Shown here piece by piece: positions 49,214 to 58,554 of a stretch of DNA of 64,000 nucleotides. Source of the DNA: Alkalihalobacillus deserti (GTDB taxonomy: Bacteria > Bacillota > Bacilli > Bacillales > Bacillaceae_D). The notes under the pieces are model-generated. The model made no database searches and was not told where the DNA came from. It worked only from the letters and a program-made list of their open reading frames with translations. The stretch spans positions 372,001 through 436,000 of the forward strand of contig NZ_JAJAFR010000002.1 of NCBI RefSeq assembly GCF_020734105.1, read 5' to 3'. Every line of letters begins with the position of its first letter. Position 1 is the stretch's first letter. Made by a program: the position numbers and the translations under genes.

Positions 49214-49987
49214 ATGAGTTTAAAGGAATGGTATCTGGAATATCAAATTTATAAAAACAGACCTGGATTGCTTGGAGATATTTCGTCTCTCCTTGGTATG
49301 TTAGCTATTAACATTGTTACAATAAATGGTGTTGATAATATGAAGCGTGGTATGTTAATTAGAAGCTCTAGTGATGATCAAGTAGCAAGATTTCAAGCTA
49401 TTGTAGAAACAATTGAAGATATTAGTGTCATAAAAGTCAGGGAACCAAGATTGCGTGATCGCCTAGCTATTAGGCATGGTCGTTACATTGAGAGAGATGC
49501 TGATGATAAGAAGACGTTTCGTTTTATTCGTACTGAGTTGGGATTGCTAGTGGACTTCATGGCAGAGCAATTTAAACGCGAAGGTCATTTCTTAGTAGGA
49601 ATTCGAGGAATGCCTCGAGTAGGAAAAACCGAATCGATTGTTGCAGCTAGTGTCTGTGCAAATAAAAGATGGTCGTTTATCTCATCCACACTTTTAAGAC
49701 AAACAGTTAGAAGTACATTGGCTGAAGATGAAATGAGTGAAGACCATATTTTCATTATTGATGGAATCGTGACAACAATGCGATCAACGGAAAAGCACCG
49801 TACGCTTGTTAGTGATATCATGAGATTACCAGCTGTAAAAGTAGTTGAGCATCCGGATATCTTTGTTCGTGAAACAGAATATGAATTAGATGATTTTGAT
49901 TGTATTATTGAGTTAAGGAATGATGATGGAGAAGAGATTACATACGAAATAGTAGAATCAGGTTTCTCCTCTTTTGATATAAGTTAA
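49214..49987 (+). CDS. ymfK: YmfK (DUF3388), ACT-like N-terminus and P-loop-like motif
   Basis: 257 residues from ATG 49214 with AAAGGGTGA upstream; the frame is open 117 bases further up but that part has no ribosome site and no family similarity. The first 75 residues look like an ACT regulatory fold (NRPGLLGDISSLLGMLAINI). Further on GIRGMPRVGKTESIVAASVC near residues 126-145 resembles a Walker A loop (GMPRVGKTE), and HIFIIDGIV could be its partner strand. Function unknown. Confidence 0.88.
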   Translation: MSLKEWYLEYQIYKNRPGLLGDISSLLGMLAINIVTINGVDNMKRGMLIRSSSDDQVARFQAIVETIEDISVIKVREPRLRDRLAIRHGRYIERDADDKKTFRFIRTELGLLVDFMAEQFKREGHFLVGIRGMPRVGKTESIVAASVCANKRWSFISSTLLRQTVRSTLAEDEMSEDHIFIIDGIVTTMRSTEKHRTLVSDIMRLPAVKVVEHPDIFVRETEYELDDFDCIIELRNDDGEEITYEIVESGFSSFDIS

Positions 49988-50008
49988 AGGTGTAGGTAGG
50001 TGTTAGAA

Positions 50009-50908
50009 TTGTCAGAATTAGGTCAACAATTAAAAGAAGCACGTGAACAAAATAAGATTTCATTAGATGACCTTCAACAAACGACAAAAATTCAAAAACG
50101 TTACTTAATTGCGATTGAGGAAGGACGTTTTGATACACTGCCAGGAATTTTCTATGCGAGGGCATTTGTCAAAACGTACGCTGAAGCAATCGGATTAGAT
50201 CCAGAACCATTATTTGATCAATATCGAGATGAGCTTCCTAATCCGCAACGTGAAGCAGTTAATTTACCGTCTCGCACAGCTCGAACGAAACCAACACCAT
50301 CTTCGAAAAAACGAACAAAAAAAGGGTCATTTGTACCAGCCTTAGTAGCTGTTCTTTTTATCGTAGTAATTGTTGTTGGAATCTGGGTTATCGCTCAAAG
50401 CAGTGGAACAAAAGACGATGGTGCTATTGCACCTGATGATAGTGAGAATTTAGATGCGGAGTTTTCTCCTGGTGTAGGAAATGACGTTGAAGAAGATCTT
50501 GAAGCAGATGAAGGGAACGTGATTGACGAACCTGAACAAGAAAAAGTAGAGGCTGAACCAGAAAAGGTAGAGCCTGAACCGAGTTTCACCCTTTCATTCA
50601 TTAGGAGTGAGGGGAAAACCTCTTTTTTTGAATTAGAAAATGGCCGATTGTCAGATGTTCGTATTGAGTTATCTGGTAGCTCGTATATAGATGTCAAAAA
50701 TGCTTTAGGGAAAACATTTTATAGCGGTCAACCTTCCCAAACCGATGACATACCACCGTTGGATCTCGAGGCGGAAGAGCGAGTGATCTTTAACTTCGGT
50801 GCTTCTCAACATGTTGACTTATTTATAAACGGGGAACCACTCGATTTCCCCCAAGACATATCGCATCAAAAATTCGATATCACAATCTTAGATGAAGCTT
50901 CAGAGTAA
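50009..50908 (+). CDS. rodZ: RodZ (YmfM), cell-shape membrane protein
   Basis: 299 residues from TTG 50009, with TAGGTAGGTG six bases ahead; GTG 50000 lies in that site. Links MreB filaments to the membrane. Cytoplasmic HTH_25 domain at about 1-75 (LKEAREQNKISLDDLQQTTK, RYLIAIEEGRFDTLPG), basic linker, one membrane helix at about 107-130 (VPALVAVLFIVVIVVGIWVI), an acidic proline/glutamate linker with EPEKVEPEP repeats, and a C-terminal DUF4115 domain outside. Followed by a perfect palindrome and a terminator. Confidence 0.94.
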   Translation: MSELGQQLKEAREQNKISLDDLQQTTKIQKRYLIAIEEGRFDTLPGIFYARAFVKTYAEAIGLDPEPLFDQYRDELPNPQREAVNLPSRTARTKPTPSSKKRTKKGSFVPALVAVLFIVVIVVGIWVIAQSSGTKDDGAIAPDDSENLDAEFSPGVGNDVEEDLEADEGNVIDEPEQEKVEAEPEKVEPEPSFTLSFIRSEGKTSFFELENGRLSDVRIELSGSSYIDVKNALGKTFYSGQPSQTDDIPPLDLEAEERVIFNFGASQHVDLFINGEPLDFPQDISHQKFDITILDEASE

Positions 50909-50950
50909 GAGAGGGACTCATAATTCCTTGTAAAGGTCGAACAGAAAAGT

Positions 50951-50984
50951 CGATGCTCATAGCCTAGCTAGGCTATGAGCATCG
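50951..50984. repeat. Perfect 34-base palindrome after rodZ
   Basis: CGATGCTCATAGCCTAG is followed directly by its exact inverse complement, with no loop. It could fold as a 15-bp RNA hairpin with a four-base turn or act as a symmetric protein-binding site. It lies 43 bases after the rodZ stop and is separate from the terminator that follows. Confidence 0.85.
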
Positions 50985-50996
50985 GAACTGCTTTTT

Positions 50997-51027
50997 AAAC
51001 CCCAGCAGGGTTTGAGTGTTTTTTTTT
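50997..51027 (+). terminator. Terminator after rodZ
   Basis: AAACCC pairs with GGGTTT around a five-base loop; after GAGTG a run of about nine T residues follows. Confidence 0.6.
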
Positions 51028-51189
51028 ATTTATTAATAACTGGTTGAATTTATCAATTACTAGCAATTATGATACAATGTATTTATAGAGGTTGTTTTTT
51101 GAACGACCTTGCTTAAGAGGATGAAAGGTTTAAAACTTAGTTTTTTTGAATATTTATTTAGCTATCATTGTTTATGAAGGAAGGGAACT

Positions 51190-51771
51190 TTGTTGAATTT
51201 ACCGAATAAAATTACGATATCTCGAATTTTTCTTATTCCATTGTTTATGATTTTTTTATTAGTACCCTTTCCATTTAAGGAAGTAAACTTTTTAGGAACA
51301 ATGATTCCGCTTGCTCATTTAATTGGAACTGTTATCTTCATAATTGCAGCCGTAACTGATTTTTTAGATGGTTACTATGCAAGAAAATATCAACTTGTTA
51401 CTAATCTAGGGAAATTTTTAGACCCGCTTGCCGATAAGTTACTTATTACGGCAGCGCTTATTGCACTTGTTGAATTACAACTTCTTGCTGCATGGATTGC
51501 GATTATTATTATTAGTCGTGAGTTTGCAGTTACGGGAATACGTCTAGTTGCAGCTGCCGATGGTGATGTAATTGCCGCCAGTAAATTAGGGAAGCTAAAA
51601 ACGGTCACGCAGATTGTTGCTATTTCAGCTTTAATGTTACATAACTGGCCATTCCAAGCAGTCTCTCTGCCATTTGATATGATTGCTGTTTGGGTAGCAA
51701 CCTTTTTAACGATTGTTTCCGGTGTTGAGTATTTTCAAAAAAATCAACATATTCTTCTTAAATCAAAATAG
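51190..51771 (+). CDS. pgsA: Phosphatidylglycerophosphate synthase
   Basis: 193 residues from TTG 51190 (TTG 51193 also possible), GAAGGAAGGG ahead. Makes phosphatidylglycerophosphate from CDP-diacylglycerol (product of CdsA in this window) and glycerol 3-phosphate. CDP-alcohol phosphotransferase signature in DFLDGYYARKYQLV followed by GKFLDPLADK, giving the D-DG-AR-G-D-D spacing. Four or more membrane helices. Essential in B. subtilis. Sixteen bases before cinA. Confidence 0.96.
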   Translation: MLNLPNKITISRIFLIPLFMIFLLVPFPFKEVNFLGTMIPLAHLIGTVIFIIAAVTDFLDGYYARKYQLVTNLGKFLDPLADKLLITAALIALVELQLLAAWIAIIIISREFAVTGIRLVAAADGDVIAASKLGKLKTVTQIVAISALMLHNWPFQAVSLPFDMIAVWVATFLTIVSGVEYFQKNQHILLKSK

Positions 51772-51786
51772 TAGGCGGTAGATAAG

Positions 51787-53040
51787 ATGAACGCGGAGAT
51801 TATTTCAGTAGGTTCTGAACTATTACTTGGGCAAATTGTAAATACGAATGCAGCTTTTCTTTCAAAAGAACTTGCTATTCTTGGTGTGAATGTATATTAC
51901 CAAACAACAGTTGGCGATAATCACTCAAGACTAACATATGCTTTAGAGCAGGCGCAGTCGAGGTCTGATTTAGTCATTTTAACCGGGGGGTTAGGACCAA
52001 CAAAGGATGACCTTACAAAAGAATCGGTAGCGGCGTTAGTGAGTAAATCGTTAGTTCATGATGTCCAATCGCTACATAATATTGAAGCTTTTTTTAAGAA
52101 AAGAAATCGACCAATGTCTGAAAATAATCGTAAGCAAGCATTGGTGATCGAGGGAAGTCATGTGTTATCTAACCATTACGGAATGGCTCCAGGGATGGTT
52201 GTTTCCTGTAAGGGAGTTAAGTTTGTTTTACTACCAGGTCCTCCCAAAGAAATGATACCTATGTACTCAAAAGAATTGTTACCTTATTTATCGCAAGAAA
52301 TTGGTGGTCGTGAGTCAATTACTTCAAGAGTTTTACGTTTTTTTGACATTGGGGAATCTCAATTAGAAACGGATGTTTTAGATTTAATTGAAGCACAGAC
52401 GAACCCGACGATAGCACCACTCGCTAGTGAAGGTGAAGTGACGTTAAGGCTTACTGTGAAACACGCTGATAAAAATGAGCAAAAACGATTGTTAGATGAA
52501 ACAGAGGAACGTATTCAAGAACGTGTGGGTCAATATTTATATGGGTATGAGGATACTTCTTTAATGGAGCAACTGTTTTTACTATTACAAGAAAAACGCT
52601 GTACGATTGCTACAGCAGAAAGCTTAACTGGTGGAAAATTCCCAGGATGGCTCACGTCTTTTTCTGGATCGTCCTCCGTTTACAGAGGTGGAATTGTATC
52701 TTATGCAACCGATGTGAAGGAAAATGTTTTGGGAGTGTCGAAAGAAACAATAGAAGAGTACGGTGTTATTAGTCGCGAATGTGCTATGGAAATGGCATCA
52801 TCTGCAAAAAAACAATATAGTGCGGATATCGCTATTAGTTTTACAGGTGTAGCAGGTCCCAATACGCAAGAAAATAAAGAACCTGGAATGGTTTTTATTG
52901 GTATAGCTGGATTAGCGGAAGAACCAATTTATTATGAGCTTAATCTAACAGGTGGGCGTGAAGCAGTTAGAGACCGCGCTGTGAAATATGGGTGTTTTTA
53001 TTTATTGAACGAATTGAAAAGGTGGAATAAAGCAGAATGA
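51787..53040 (+). CDS. cinA: CinA, competence/damage-inducible protein (pyridine nucleotide recycling)
   Basis: 417 residues. N-terminal MoCF-like domain (AEIISVGSELLLGQIVNTNA, LVILTGGLGPTKDDLTKESV, LLPGPPKEMIPMY) and C-terminal CinA amidase domain from about 265 (TIATAESLTGGKFPGWLTS, YRGGIVSYATDVKENVLGV). Known activities of the two domains are ADP-ribose pyrophosphatase and NMN deamidase. In many Gram-positives cinA is directly followed by recA; here a helicase gene intervenes, overlapping by four bases. Confidence 0.95.
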   Translation: MNAEIISVGSELLLGQIVNTNAAFLSKELAILGVNVYYQTTVGDNHSRLTYALEQAQSRSDLVILTGGLGPTKDDLTKESVAALVSKSLVHDVQSLHNIEAFFKKRNRPMSENNRKQALVIEGSHVLSNHYGMAPGMVVSCKGVKFVLLPGPPKEMIPMYSKELLPYLSQEIGGRESITSRVLRFFDIGESQLETDVLDLIEAQTNPTIAPLASEGEVTLRLTVKHADKNEQKRLLDETEERIQERVGQYLYGYEDTSLMEQLFLLLQEKRCTIATAESLTGGKFPGWLTSFSGSSSVYRGGIVSYATDVKENVLGVSKETIEEYGVISRECAMEMASSAKKQYSADIAISFTGVAGPNTQENKEPGMVFIGIAGLAEEPIYYELNLTGGREAVRDRAVKYGCFYLLNELKRWNKAE

Positions 53041-54665
53041 CAATGTATTTTAACGATTTTCAGATTTCAGAATCAGTTAAACGAGCTATAAAAGATATGG
53101 GGTTTGAGGAGCCGTCTCCTATTCAGGAAAAAGCAATTCCTGTTATATTAGAGGGTGGAGATGTAATTGGTCAAGCACAAACAGGTACTGGGAAAACAGC
53201 AGCATTTGGGATTCCAGTTGTTGATAAAGTGACTTCAGATCGCTTCGTCCAAGCATTGATCCTTACACCAACAAGAGAGTTAGCGATTCAAGTTTCAGGA
53301 GAATTACAAAAGCTATCGGTTCACAAATCGATCAGAACTTTACCTATATATGGTGGGCAATCGATCGGTCATCAGATCCGTGCTTTAAAACAAGGTGTAC
53401 AGGTCGTAATTGGAACTCCGGGAAGAATCTTAGATCATTTGCGTCGTCAAACATTGAAATTAGATCGTGTGCATACGATTGTACTTGATGAAGCCGACGA
53501 AATGCTCGATATGGGTTTTGTTGATGATATTGAGGCGATTCTTCGTGAGGTTAACACGGATAGACAAACGCTTTTATTCTCAGCAACGATGCCTCCTGCA
53601 ATTAAAAAGCTTTCACATAAATATATGTCAACACCTAAGATTGTTACGATTAATAAGGGTGAAGTGACCGCACCGTTAATTGATCAAATGTATTATAAAG
53701 TTCTTGAGCGTAATAAAATCGAGTCGCTTTGTCGGATTATTGACAGTGAGGATATAGAGTTAGGAATTTTGTTTTGCCGAACAAAAAAAGGGGTTGCAGA
53801 ACTTGCCGAAGCCTTACAAGCTAGAGGTTATTTAGCAGATGGGTTACATGGAGATCTAACTCAACCTCAACGTGATTCTGTAATGAAAAAGTTTCGCGAT
53901 TCCTCGATTGAATTTTTAATTGCTACGGATGTTGCTGCTCGTGGTATTGATGTTGAAAATGTAACGCATGTCATCAATTATGATATTCCGCAAGATCCGG
54001 AAAGTTATGTTCATAGAATTGGGCGTACAGGTCGTGCCGGACGTAAAGGATTAGCGTTAACTCTTGTTACACCACGTGAGATGAAACACTTGCGTTCGAT
54101 TGAACAAGAAATTAAAATGAGTATTCCGTCACAAGATGTTCCTACGATTGAAGAAGTTGTTGTGAAACAGCAAGGATCATGGAAGAAGCTAATCTCTGAT
54201 GCGATCGCAACAGGTGGAAAAGAAATAGATTTGTTTTCTCCACTTGTAGATGAGGTCCTCGATGAATTTTCAGCACACGCCGTAGTATCAGCGCTTTTGA
54301 AAATGAACTTCTCACCTTCCTCATCATCCGATGAATCTGGATATAATTTTGGTGAAACTGGCGCGGCAAAAGGAATGGTTCGTTTCTTTATTAATGTAGG
54401 TCGAAATGTAAATATGACACCGAAAATATTAATAGAAGCGATTTCGGATCTTGTTGGTATCCCCGGTAAATCAATTGGAAAAATTGACATTTTTGAAAAT
54501 TTCACATTTGTAGAAGTTCCTGAAGAAGCTGCTCCGTTTGTCTATGAGGCTCTGCGTTACTCTAGGATTAGTGGTGCAAGAATTAATTTAGAACCAGCAA
54601 AACCTCGCCCGAAACGAGAACGTCCACCTACAGGAGAGCGTCGCCCAACTTCCACACGTAGCTAA
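53037..54665 (+). CDS. DEAD-box RNA helicase with DbpA-type RNA-binding C-terminus
   Basis: 542 residues. ATP-dependent RNA helicase. Q motif FEEPSPIQEKAIP, motif I AQTGTGKT near 46-53, PTRELAIQ, TPGRILDH, DEAD at 151-154, SATMP, then the second RecA-like lobe with FCRTKKGVAEL, ATDVAARGID and HRIGRTGRAGRKG. A C-terminal RRM-like domain of the DbpA type spans about 440-520 (MVRFFINVGRNVNMTPKILI), with a basic tail (PRPKRERPPTGERRPTS). It probably acts in ribosome assembly or mRNA decay. It overlaps cinA by four bases and sits between cinA and recA, not its place in B. subtilis. Confidence 0.92.
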   Translation: MTMYFNDFQISESVKRAIKDMGFEEPSPIQEKAIPVILEGGDVIGQAQTGTGKTAAFGIPVVDKVTSDRFVQALILTPTRELAIQVSGELQKLSVHKSIRTLPIYGGQSIGHQIRALKQGVQVVIGTPGRILDHLRRQTLKLDRVHTIVLDEADEMLDMGFVDDIEAILREVNTDRQTLLFSATMPPAIKKLSHKYMSTPKIVTINKGEVTAPLIDQMYYKVLERNKIESLCRIIDSEDIELGILFCRTKKGVAELAEALQARGYLADGLHGDLTQPQRDSVMKKFRDSSIEFLIATDVAARGIDVENVTHVINYDIPQDPESYVHRIGRTGRAGRKGLALTLVTPREMKHLRSIEQEIKMSIPSQDVPTIEEVVVKQQGSWKKLISDAIATGGKEIDLFSPLVDEVLDEFSAHAVVSALLKMNFSPSSSSDESGYNFGETGAAKGMVRFFINVGRNVNMTPKILIEAISDLVGIPGKSIGKIDIFENFTFVEVPEEAAPFVYEALRYSRISGARINLEPAKPRPKRERPPTGERRPTSTRS

Positions 54666-54672
54666 TATCAAT

Positions 54673-54710
54673 AAAGAGAGAGTTCCCCACCTCGGGCTCT
54701 TTCTTATTTT
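54673..54710 (+). terminator. Terminator after the helicase gene
   Basis: AAAGAG pairs with CTCTTT around an interior with partial pairing, followed by a T-rich stretch. It separates the pgsA-cinA-helicase unit from recA. Confidence 0.55.
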
Positions 54711-54743
54711 CTTTCCCACCCTTCAAATCCCTTACCATTTTAG

Positions 54744-54757
54744 CGAATAAATGTTCG
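54744..54757 (+). promoter_or_regulatory. LexA (SOS) box of recA
   Basis: CGAATAAATGTTCG matches the Gram-positive LexA operator CGAAC-N4-GTTCG at nine of ten fixed positions (T for C at position five). It lies ten bases upstream of the -35 box. Confidence 0.85.
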
Positions 54758-54766
54758 TAAAAACTA

Positions 54767-54795
54767 TTGGCAAAAGCGAAGAAAAAAGGTATGAT
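54767..54795 (+). promoter_or_regulatory. SigA promoter of recA
   Basis: TTGGCA (54767-54772), 17-base spacer, TATGAT (54790-54795). Good vegetative promoter directly downstream of the LexA box, 75 bases before the recA start. Confidence 0.8.
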
Positions 54796-54869
54796 AGAAA
54801 AGAACAAAACATAGATTCGCTTTTCCAATTCATATATATAATATTTTTCATTATAGAGGAGAGATTTAA

Positions 54870-55919
54870 ATGAGTGATCGTAAGGCTGCCCTCGACATGG
54901 CACTGCGTCAAATCGAGAAACAATTTGGTAAAGGGTCAATTATGAAGCTTGGAGAACAAGCTGAGAGACGAGTATCAACTGTCTCAAGTGGCGCTCTAGC
55001 ACTTGATATCGCGCTTGGGGTTGGCGGATATCCAAAGGGGCGTGTCATTGAAGTGTACGGCCCAGAATCATCAGGTAAAACGACAGTAACTCTTCATGCG
55101 ATTGCTGAGGTTCAGCGTCAAGGTGGTCAGGCAGCGTTTATTGACGCTGAGCACGCCCTTGATCCTGTTTATGCACAAAATTTAGGTGTAAATATTGATG
55201 AGCTATTGCTTTCACAACCAGATACGGGTGAACAAGCTCTTGAAATTGCTGAAGCACTTGTACGAAGTGGCGCAGTTGACATTATCGTTGTTGACAGTGT
55301 GGCCGCTCTTGTTCCAAAAGCAGAAATCGAGGGTGACATGGGTGATAGTCATGTTGGCTTACAAGCACGTTTAATGTCACAGGCATTACGTAAGCTTTCA
55401 GGTTCGATCAATAAATCAAAAACAATTGCGATCTTCATTAACCAAATTCGTGAAAAAATTGGTGTTATGTTTGGGAATCCGGAAACGACACCAGGTGGGC
55501 GCGCCTTAAAATTCTATTCGTCTGTTCGTCTTGAAGTACGTCGTGCAGAACAACTGAAACAAGGAAATGACATTGTTGGTAACAAAACCAAAATTAAAGT
55601 AGTGAAAAATAAAGTAGCTCCACCATTTAAAGTAGCTGAAGTAGACATTATGTATGGCGAAGGTATTTCGCGTGAAGGTTCTATTTTAGATATCGCATCT
55701 GATCTTGATATTGTTCAAAAGAGTGGAGCGTGGTATTCCTTTAATGAGGAGCGTTTAGGTCAAGGTCGTGAAAATTCAAAACAATTCTTAAAAGAGAATG
55801 CACACCTTACTGAGCAGATTGAAAAACTCATCCGTGATCATCATGGACTTAATGGTGAGATTGAAGTACCGGTTGCAGCAGAAGAGGAATTTGAGGAAGT
55901 TTCTTTTGATTTGAAGTAA
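54870..55919 (+). CDS. recA: Recombinase RecA
   Basis: 349 residues. DNA strand exchange and LexA coprotease. Walker [11 protein letters not shown] near 63-72, Walker [14 protein letters not shown]-binding loops L1 ([20 protein letters not shown]) and L2 ([20 protein letters not shown]). ATG with AGAGGAGAG upstream. SOS-regulated through the box at 54744. The nuclease/ATPase cluster begins 210 bases downstream, beyond a terminator. Confidence 0.98.
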   Translation: MSDRKAALDMALRQIEKQFGKGSIMKLGEQAERRVSTVSSGALALDIALGVGGYPKGRVIEVYGPESSGKTTVTLHAIAEVQRQGGQAAFIDAEHALDPVYAQNLGVNIDELLLSQPDTGEQALEIAEALVRSGAVDIIVVDSVAALVPKAEIEGDMGDSHVGLQARLMSQALRKLSGSINKSKTIAIFINQIREKIGVMFGNPETTPGGRALKFYSSVRLEVRRAEQLKQGNDIVGNKTKIKVVKNKVAPPFKVAEVDIMYGEGISREGSILDIASDLDIVQKSGAWYSFNEERLGQGRENSKQFLKENAHLTEQIEKLIRDHHGLNGEIEVPVAAEEEFEEVSFDLK

Positions 55920-55931
55920 AATAAGAAAAAG

Positions 55932-55966
55932 TAAGCACCTTATTTAAAGGTGCTTATTTCCTTTTT
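55932..55966 (+). terminator. Intrinsic terminator after recA
   Basis: TAAGCACCT pairs with AGGTGCTTA around a seven-base A/T loop; T-rich stretches follow. Confidence 0.8.
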
Positions 55967-56129
55967 AGGATGAGTACCTTACAAAGTTCGATCCTTTGCT
56001 TAAGAAATAAGAAAAACAGCTATCGATCTTGAAATTGATAGAAGCCTTTTTAATTGTAGTTAGGGGTTAACTAGGCTTTGGTACAGAGCTTAGTAGAGTC
56101 AAGGAATATGTAAGGGAGATGTATGTTCG

Positions 56130-57119
56130 ATGAAGTTTTTATATGTGACCGATACGCATATTCGAGGGACAACACCGAAGAATCGTTTAGATGTCTATGT
56201 AGATACGCTAAAAGAAAAATTAGTAGAAGTAGTCGATTTAGCTAATGAAGAGCAGGTTGATCTGATTTTACATGGAGGAGATGTCTTCGATCGCCCCGAT
56301 TTATCGCCAAATGTGGTTGGACAATTCGCTAAAATATTTATGAAAGCAAATATGCCTATTTATGTAGTAGCAGGTAATCATGATACTTTTGGACATAACC
56401 CAGAAACAATTTCAAGAACGATGCTTGGGTTAATGGATTCGTTTGGTGTTATGACGATCATTGATCAAAACAATCCAGTTTTAATTGAAAATGATGGGTT
56501 GCGTATTCAAATTAGTGGTCAACCTTACCATTATGATTTAGATCAAAGAGATCCAAAGCTGGATTATTATCCAGCAAATATGACTGAAGCTGATATTTTG
56601 ATTCATATCGTTCATAGTATGTTAGTTGAAAAGGCTTTGCCTGAAGGGGTTCCACACACCATTATTGATCATATTTGGGGAACGACAGCAGACATTTTAT
56701 TTACGGGTCATTTTCATGGGGGCTTCGGAATTAAAGAACGGAATGGTAAATATATCTGTAATCCAGGTGCGCTAGCTCGGGTAAATAATCATTGGTCAGA
56801 GATAAGCAGAATGCCAAAAGTTGTAATTGGTGAGGTTAAAGGTCGAGACATTTCGTTAAAAGAAGTTACGATTAAATGTGCATGTTTAGGAGAAGAAGTT
56901 CTAGATCGAACATTTTTAGAAAAAGCTGTTCATCAAGAAGAGAAGTTGCATAGTTTTGTTCAACAAGTGAAGGAGTCTTCTCGATTTCAATCATTAAATA
57001 TGAGTGACATCATCTTAGAAATTGCTTCTTTAAAAAATGTAGAAGAAAAAGTAAAACAAGAAGCGCTTCGGAGGATGACGGTCATTGAGGAGGTTTGGAA
57101 GGAAGAAGATTATGAATAA
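56130..57119 (+). CDS. Mre11/SbcD-type metallophosphoesterase nuclease
   Basis: 329 residues from ATG 56130 with AAGGGAGATG upstream. All calcineurin-like nuclease motifs are present: D8 and H10 (TDTHIRG), GGDVFDRPD (D51), GNHD at 82-85, H162 (IVHSML) and GHFHGG at 193-198. The C-terminal part (about 235-329) is helical, as where Mre11/SbcD bind their ATPase. It probably cuts DNA ends together with the ATPase halves encoded next. It resembles phage gp47 and SbcD in length and layout. It overlaps the next gene by eight bases, so one operon. First of four genes between recA and rny. Confidence 0.85.
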   Translation: MKFLYVTDTHIRGTTPKNRLDVYVDTLKEKLVEVVDLANEEQVDLILHGGDVFDRPDLSPNVVGQFAKIFMKANMPIYVVAGNHDTFGHNPETISRTMLGLMDSFGVMTIIDQNNPVLIENDGLRIQISGQPYHYDLDQRDPKLDYYPANMTEADILIHIVHSMLVEKALPEGVPHTIIDHIWGTTADILFTGHFHGGFGIKERNGKYICNPGALARVNNHWSEISRMPKVVIGEVKGRDISLKEVTIKCACLGEEVLDRTFLEKAVHQEEKLHSFVQQVKESSRFQSLNMSDIILEIASLKNVEEKVKQEALRRMTVIEEVWKEEDYE

Positions 57120-58539
57120 TATTAAATCTGTTCGATTAGAAAACTTCCAATCTCACTTAGACACGTATGTTGAATTTAGTCAAGGGTTGAATGTGATTGT
57201 CGGGCAGTCGGACAGTGGAAAAACAGCGATCTTAAGAGGGATTCGGTGGGCACTTTATAATCAACCTAGGGGAACGGATTTCATACGTGTATCAGGAGAT
57301 TTTGTAAGAGTGACAGTTTGTTTTGAAAATGATACGGTTATTATTCGTGAACGAACAGGTTCAAAAAATCGTTACACTGTTCAAAGACCTGGTCAAGAAA
57401 AACTGGTTCTTGAAGGATTTGGTATTCATGTTCCTGAAGAAGTAATGGCAGCTCATGGGATGGGACATATGCGCATTGATCAAGATAATGAGTTAATGAT
57501 TCACTTATCTCAGCAGTTAGATGGTCCTTTCTTATTAGAACAAACGAGTTCGATTCGAGCAAAGACACTTGGAAGGATAAGTGGAGCTCACTTTTTAGAT
57601 ATGGCGATTCGAGATACAACAAAAGACCTTTCACAGTTGAATCTTAGAATGAAACAAGAGCAAGTAGTTATCGAAAAATTAAAGGTTGAGCTTGAACCAT
57701 ATGCTAGGTTAAATGAACTAAAGACAAAGCTTATAGAATCTGAGAATAGGATAGAGAAGCTACAAATAAAGGTTAGCAAAAAAGATAAGCTTGAGCTTCT
57801 TAATTCAAGATGGCAACAATTAAAACTAGAAGAAGAACGTGCATTGAAAACTAGTCTACTTGTCAATGACGTAGAAAGTTGGCAAAATAAATTGGACCAA
57901 ATGAAAGTAATGGTTCAACAATATGTGGTGTTTAGACAGAAAAGTAATAGAATGCAAGAATTAAAGCATGCTATTGATATCTGCCTTACTTGGGTAATGA
58001 AAACAAAACATATAGAAACAATAAATCAAAAATATGAAAGATCCAAACAAGACTTAACTCTTTTGAAGCAATTGACTTTAAATGTTAAGAGATTAAAAGA
58101 GCTTGGTTACTCGATTAAACAAGAAAAGAGCCACATGGAAAAATCAGCATTTGTTGATTCAGTCAACCTTGCTTCAGTGGAAGAAATAGCGAAAAAAAGA
58201 TTGAAACAAAAGCAGTTACTACACCTAGAAGAAAGAGTACAATTAAATCAAAATCAAAGAATAAAGATTGAACAAGTTTATCGAAAACTACCAGACCTTA
58301 AAGAGGTTACTAGAAAACAAGAAACCGTTGAACAAGCGACAGAGCGGTTTTTACGTATTCAATCAATACACGGGCAACTGAAAGATTATCAAATGAGAAT
58401 ACAAGAAGGCAAGCGTTTTGTGGTGAAGCAAACTCAGGAACAAAAAAGGGCTGAGGAAGAATTACAAAAACAATTGCTAGCGGCGGGAAACTGCCCAACA
58501 TGTGGTCAATTGATTTGTAAGCATAATGAAAACAACTAA
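57112..58539 (+). CDS. Rad50/SbcC-like ATPase N-terminal half ending in a zinc-hook-like CxxC
   Basis: 475 residues from ATG 57112 (GGAAGGAAG ahead; TTG 57085 is less likely). The N-terminal ATPase lobe starts IKSVRLENFQSHLDTYVEFS with Walker A GQSDSGKT at 31-38; a region like the Rad50 Q-loop lies near 117-145. From about 160 to 455 it is coiled coil. The end reads AAGNCPTCGQLICKH: CPTCG at 461-465 is the Rad50 zinc-hook pattern, but only 11 residues remain after its second Cys. There is no Walker B or signature motif; these are in the gene two places on. Partner of the Mre11-like nuclease upstream. Confidence 0.82.
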   Translation: MNNIKSVRLENFQSHLDTYVEFSQGLNVIVGQSDSGKTAILRGIRWALYNQPRGTDFIRVSGDFVRVTVCFENDTVIIRERTGSKNRYTVQRPGQEKLVLEGFGIHVPEEVMAAHGMGHMRIDQDNELMIHLSQQLDGPFLLEQTSSIRAKTLGRISGAHFLDMAIRDTTKDLSQLNLRMKQEQVVIEKLKVELEPYARLNELKTKLIESENRIEKLQIKVSKKDKLELLNSRWQQLKLEEERALKTSLLVNDVESWQNKLDQMKVMVQQYVVFRQKSNRMQELKHAIDICLTWVMKTKHIETINQKYERSKQDLTLLKQLTLNVKRLKELGYSIKQEKSHMEKSAFVDSVNLASVEEIAKKRLKQKQLLHLEERVQLNQNQRIKIEQVYRKLPDLKEVTRKQETVEQATERFLRIQSIHGQLKDYQMRIQEGKRFVVKQTQEQKRAEEELQKQLLAAGNCPTCGQLICKHNENN

Positions 58540-58554
58540 AAAGAGGTGTTTAAG

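Noticed and set aside
54011..54505. 164-codon antisense frame over the helicase
   Set aside because: Shadow of the coding strand; composition is serine/proline-rich as expected from reverse reading.
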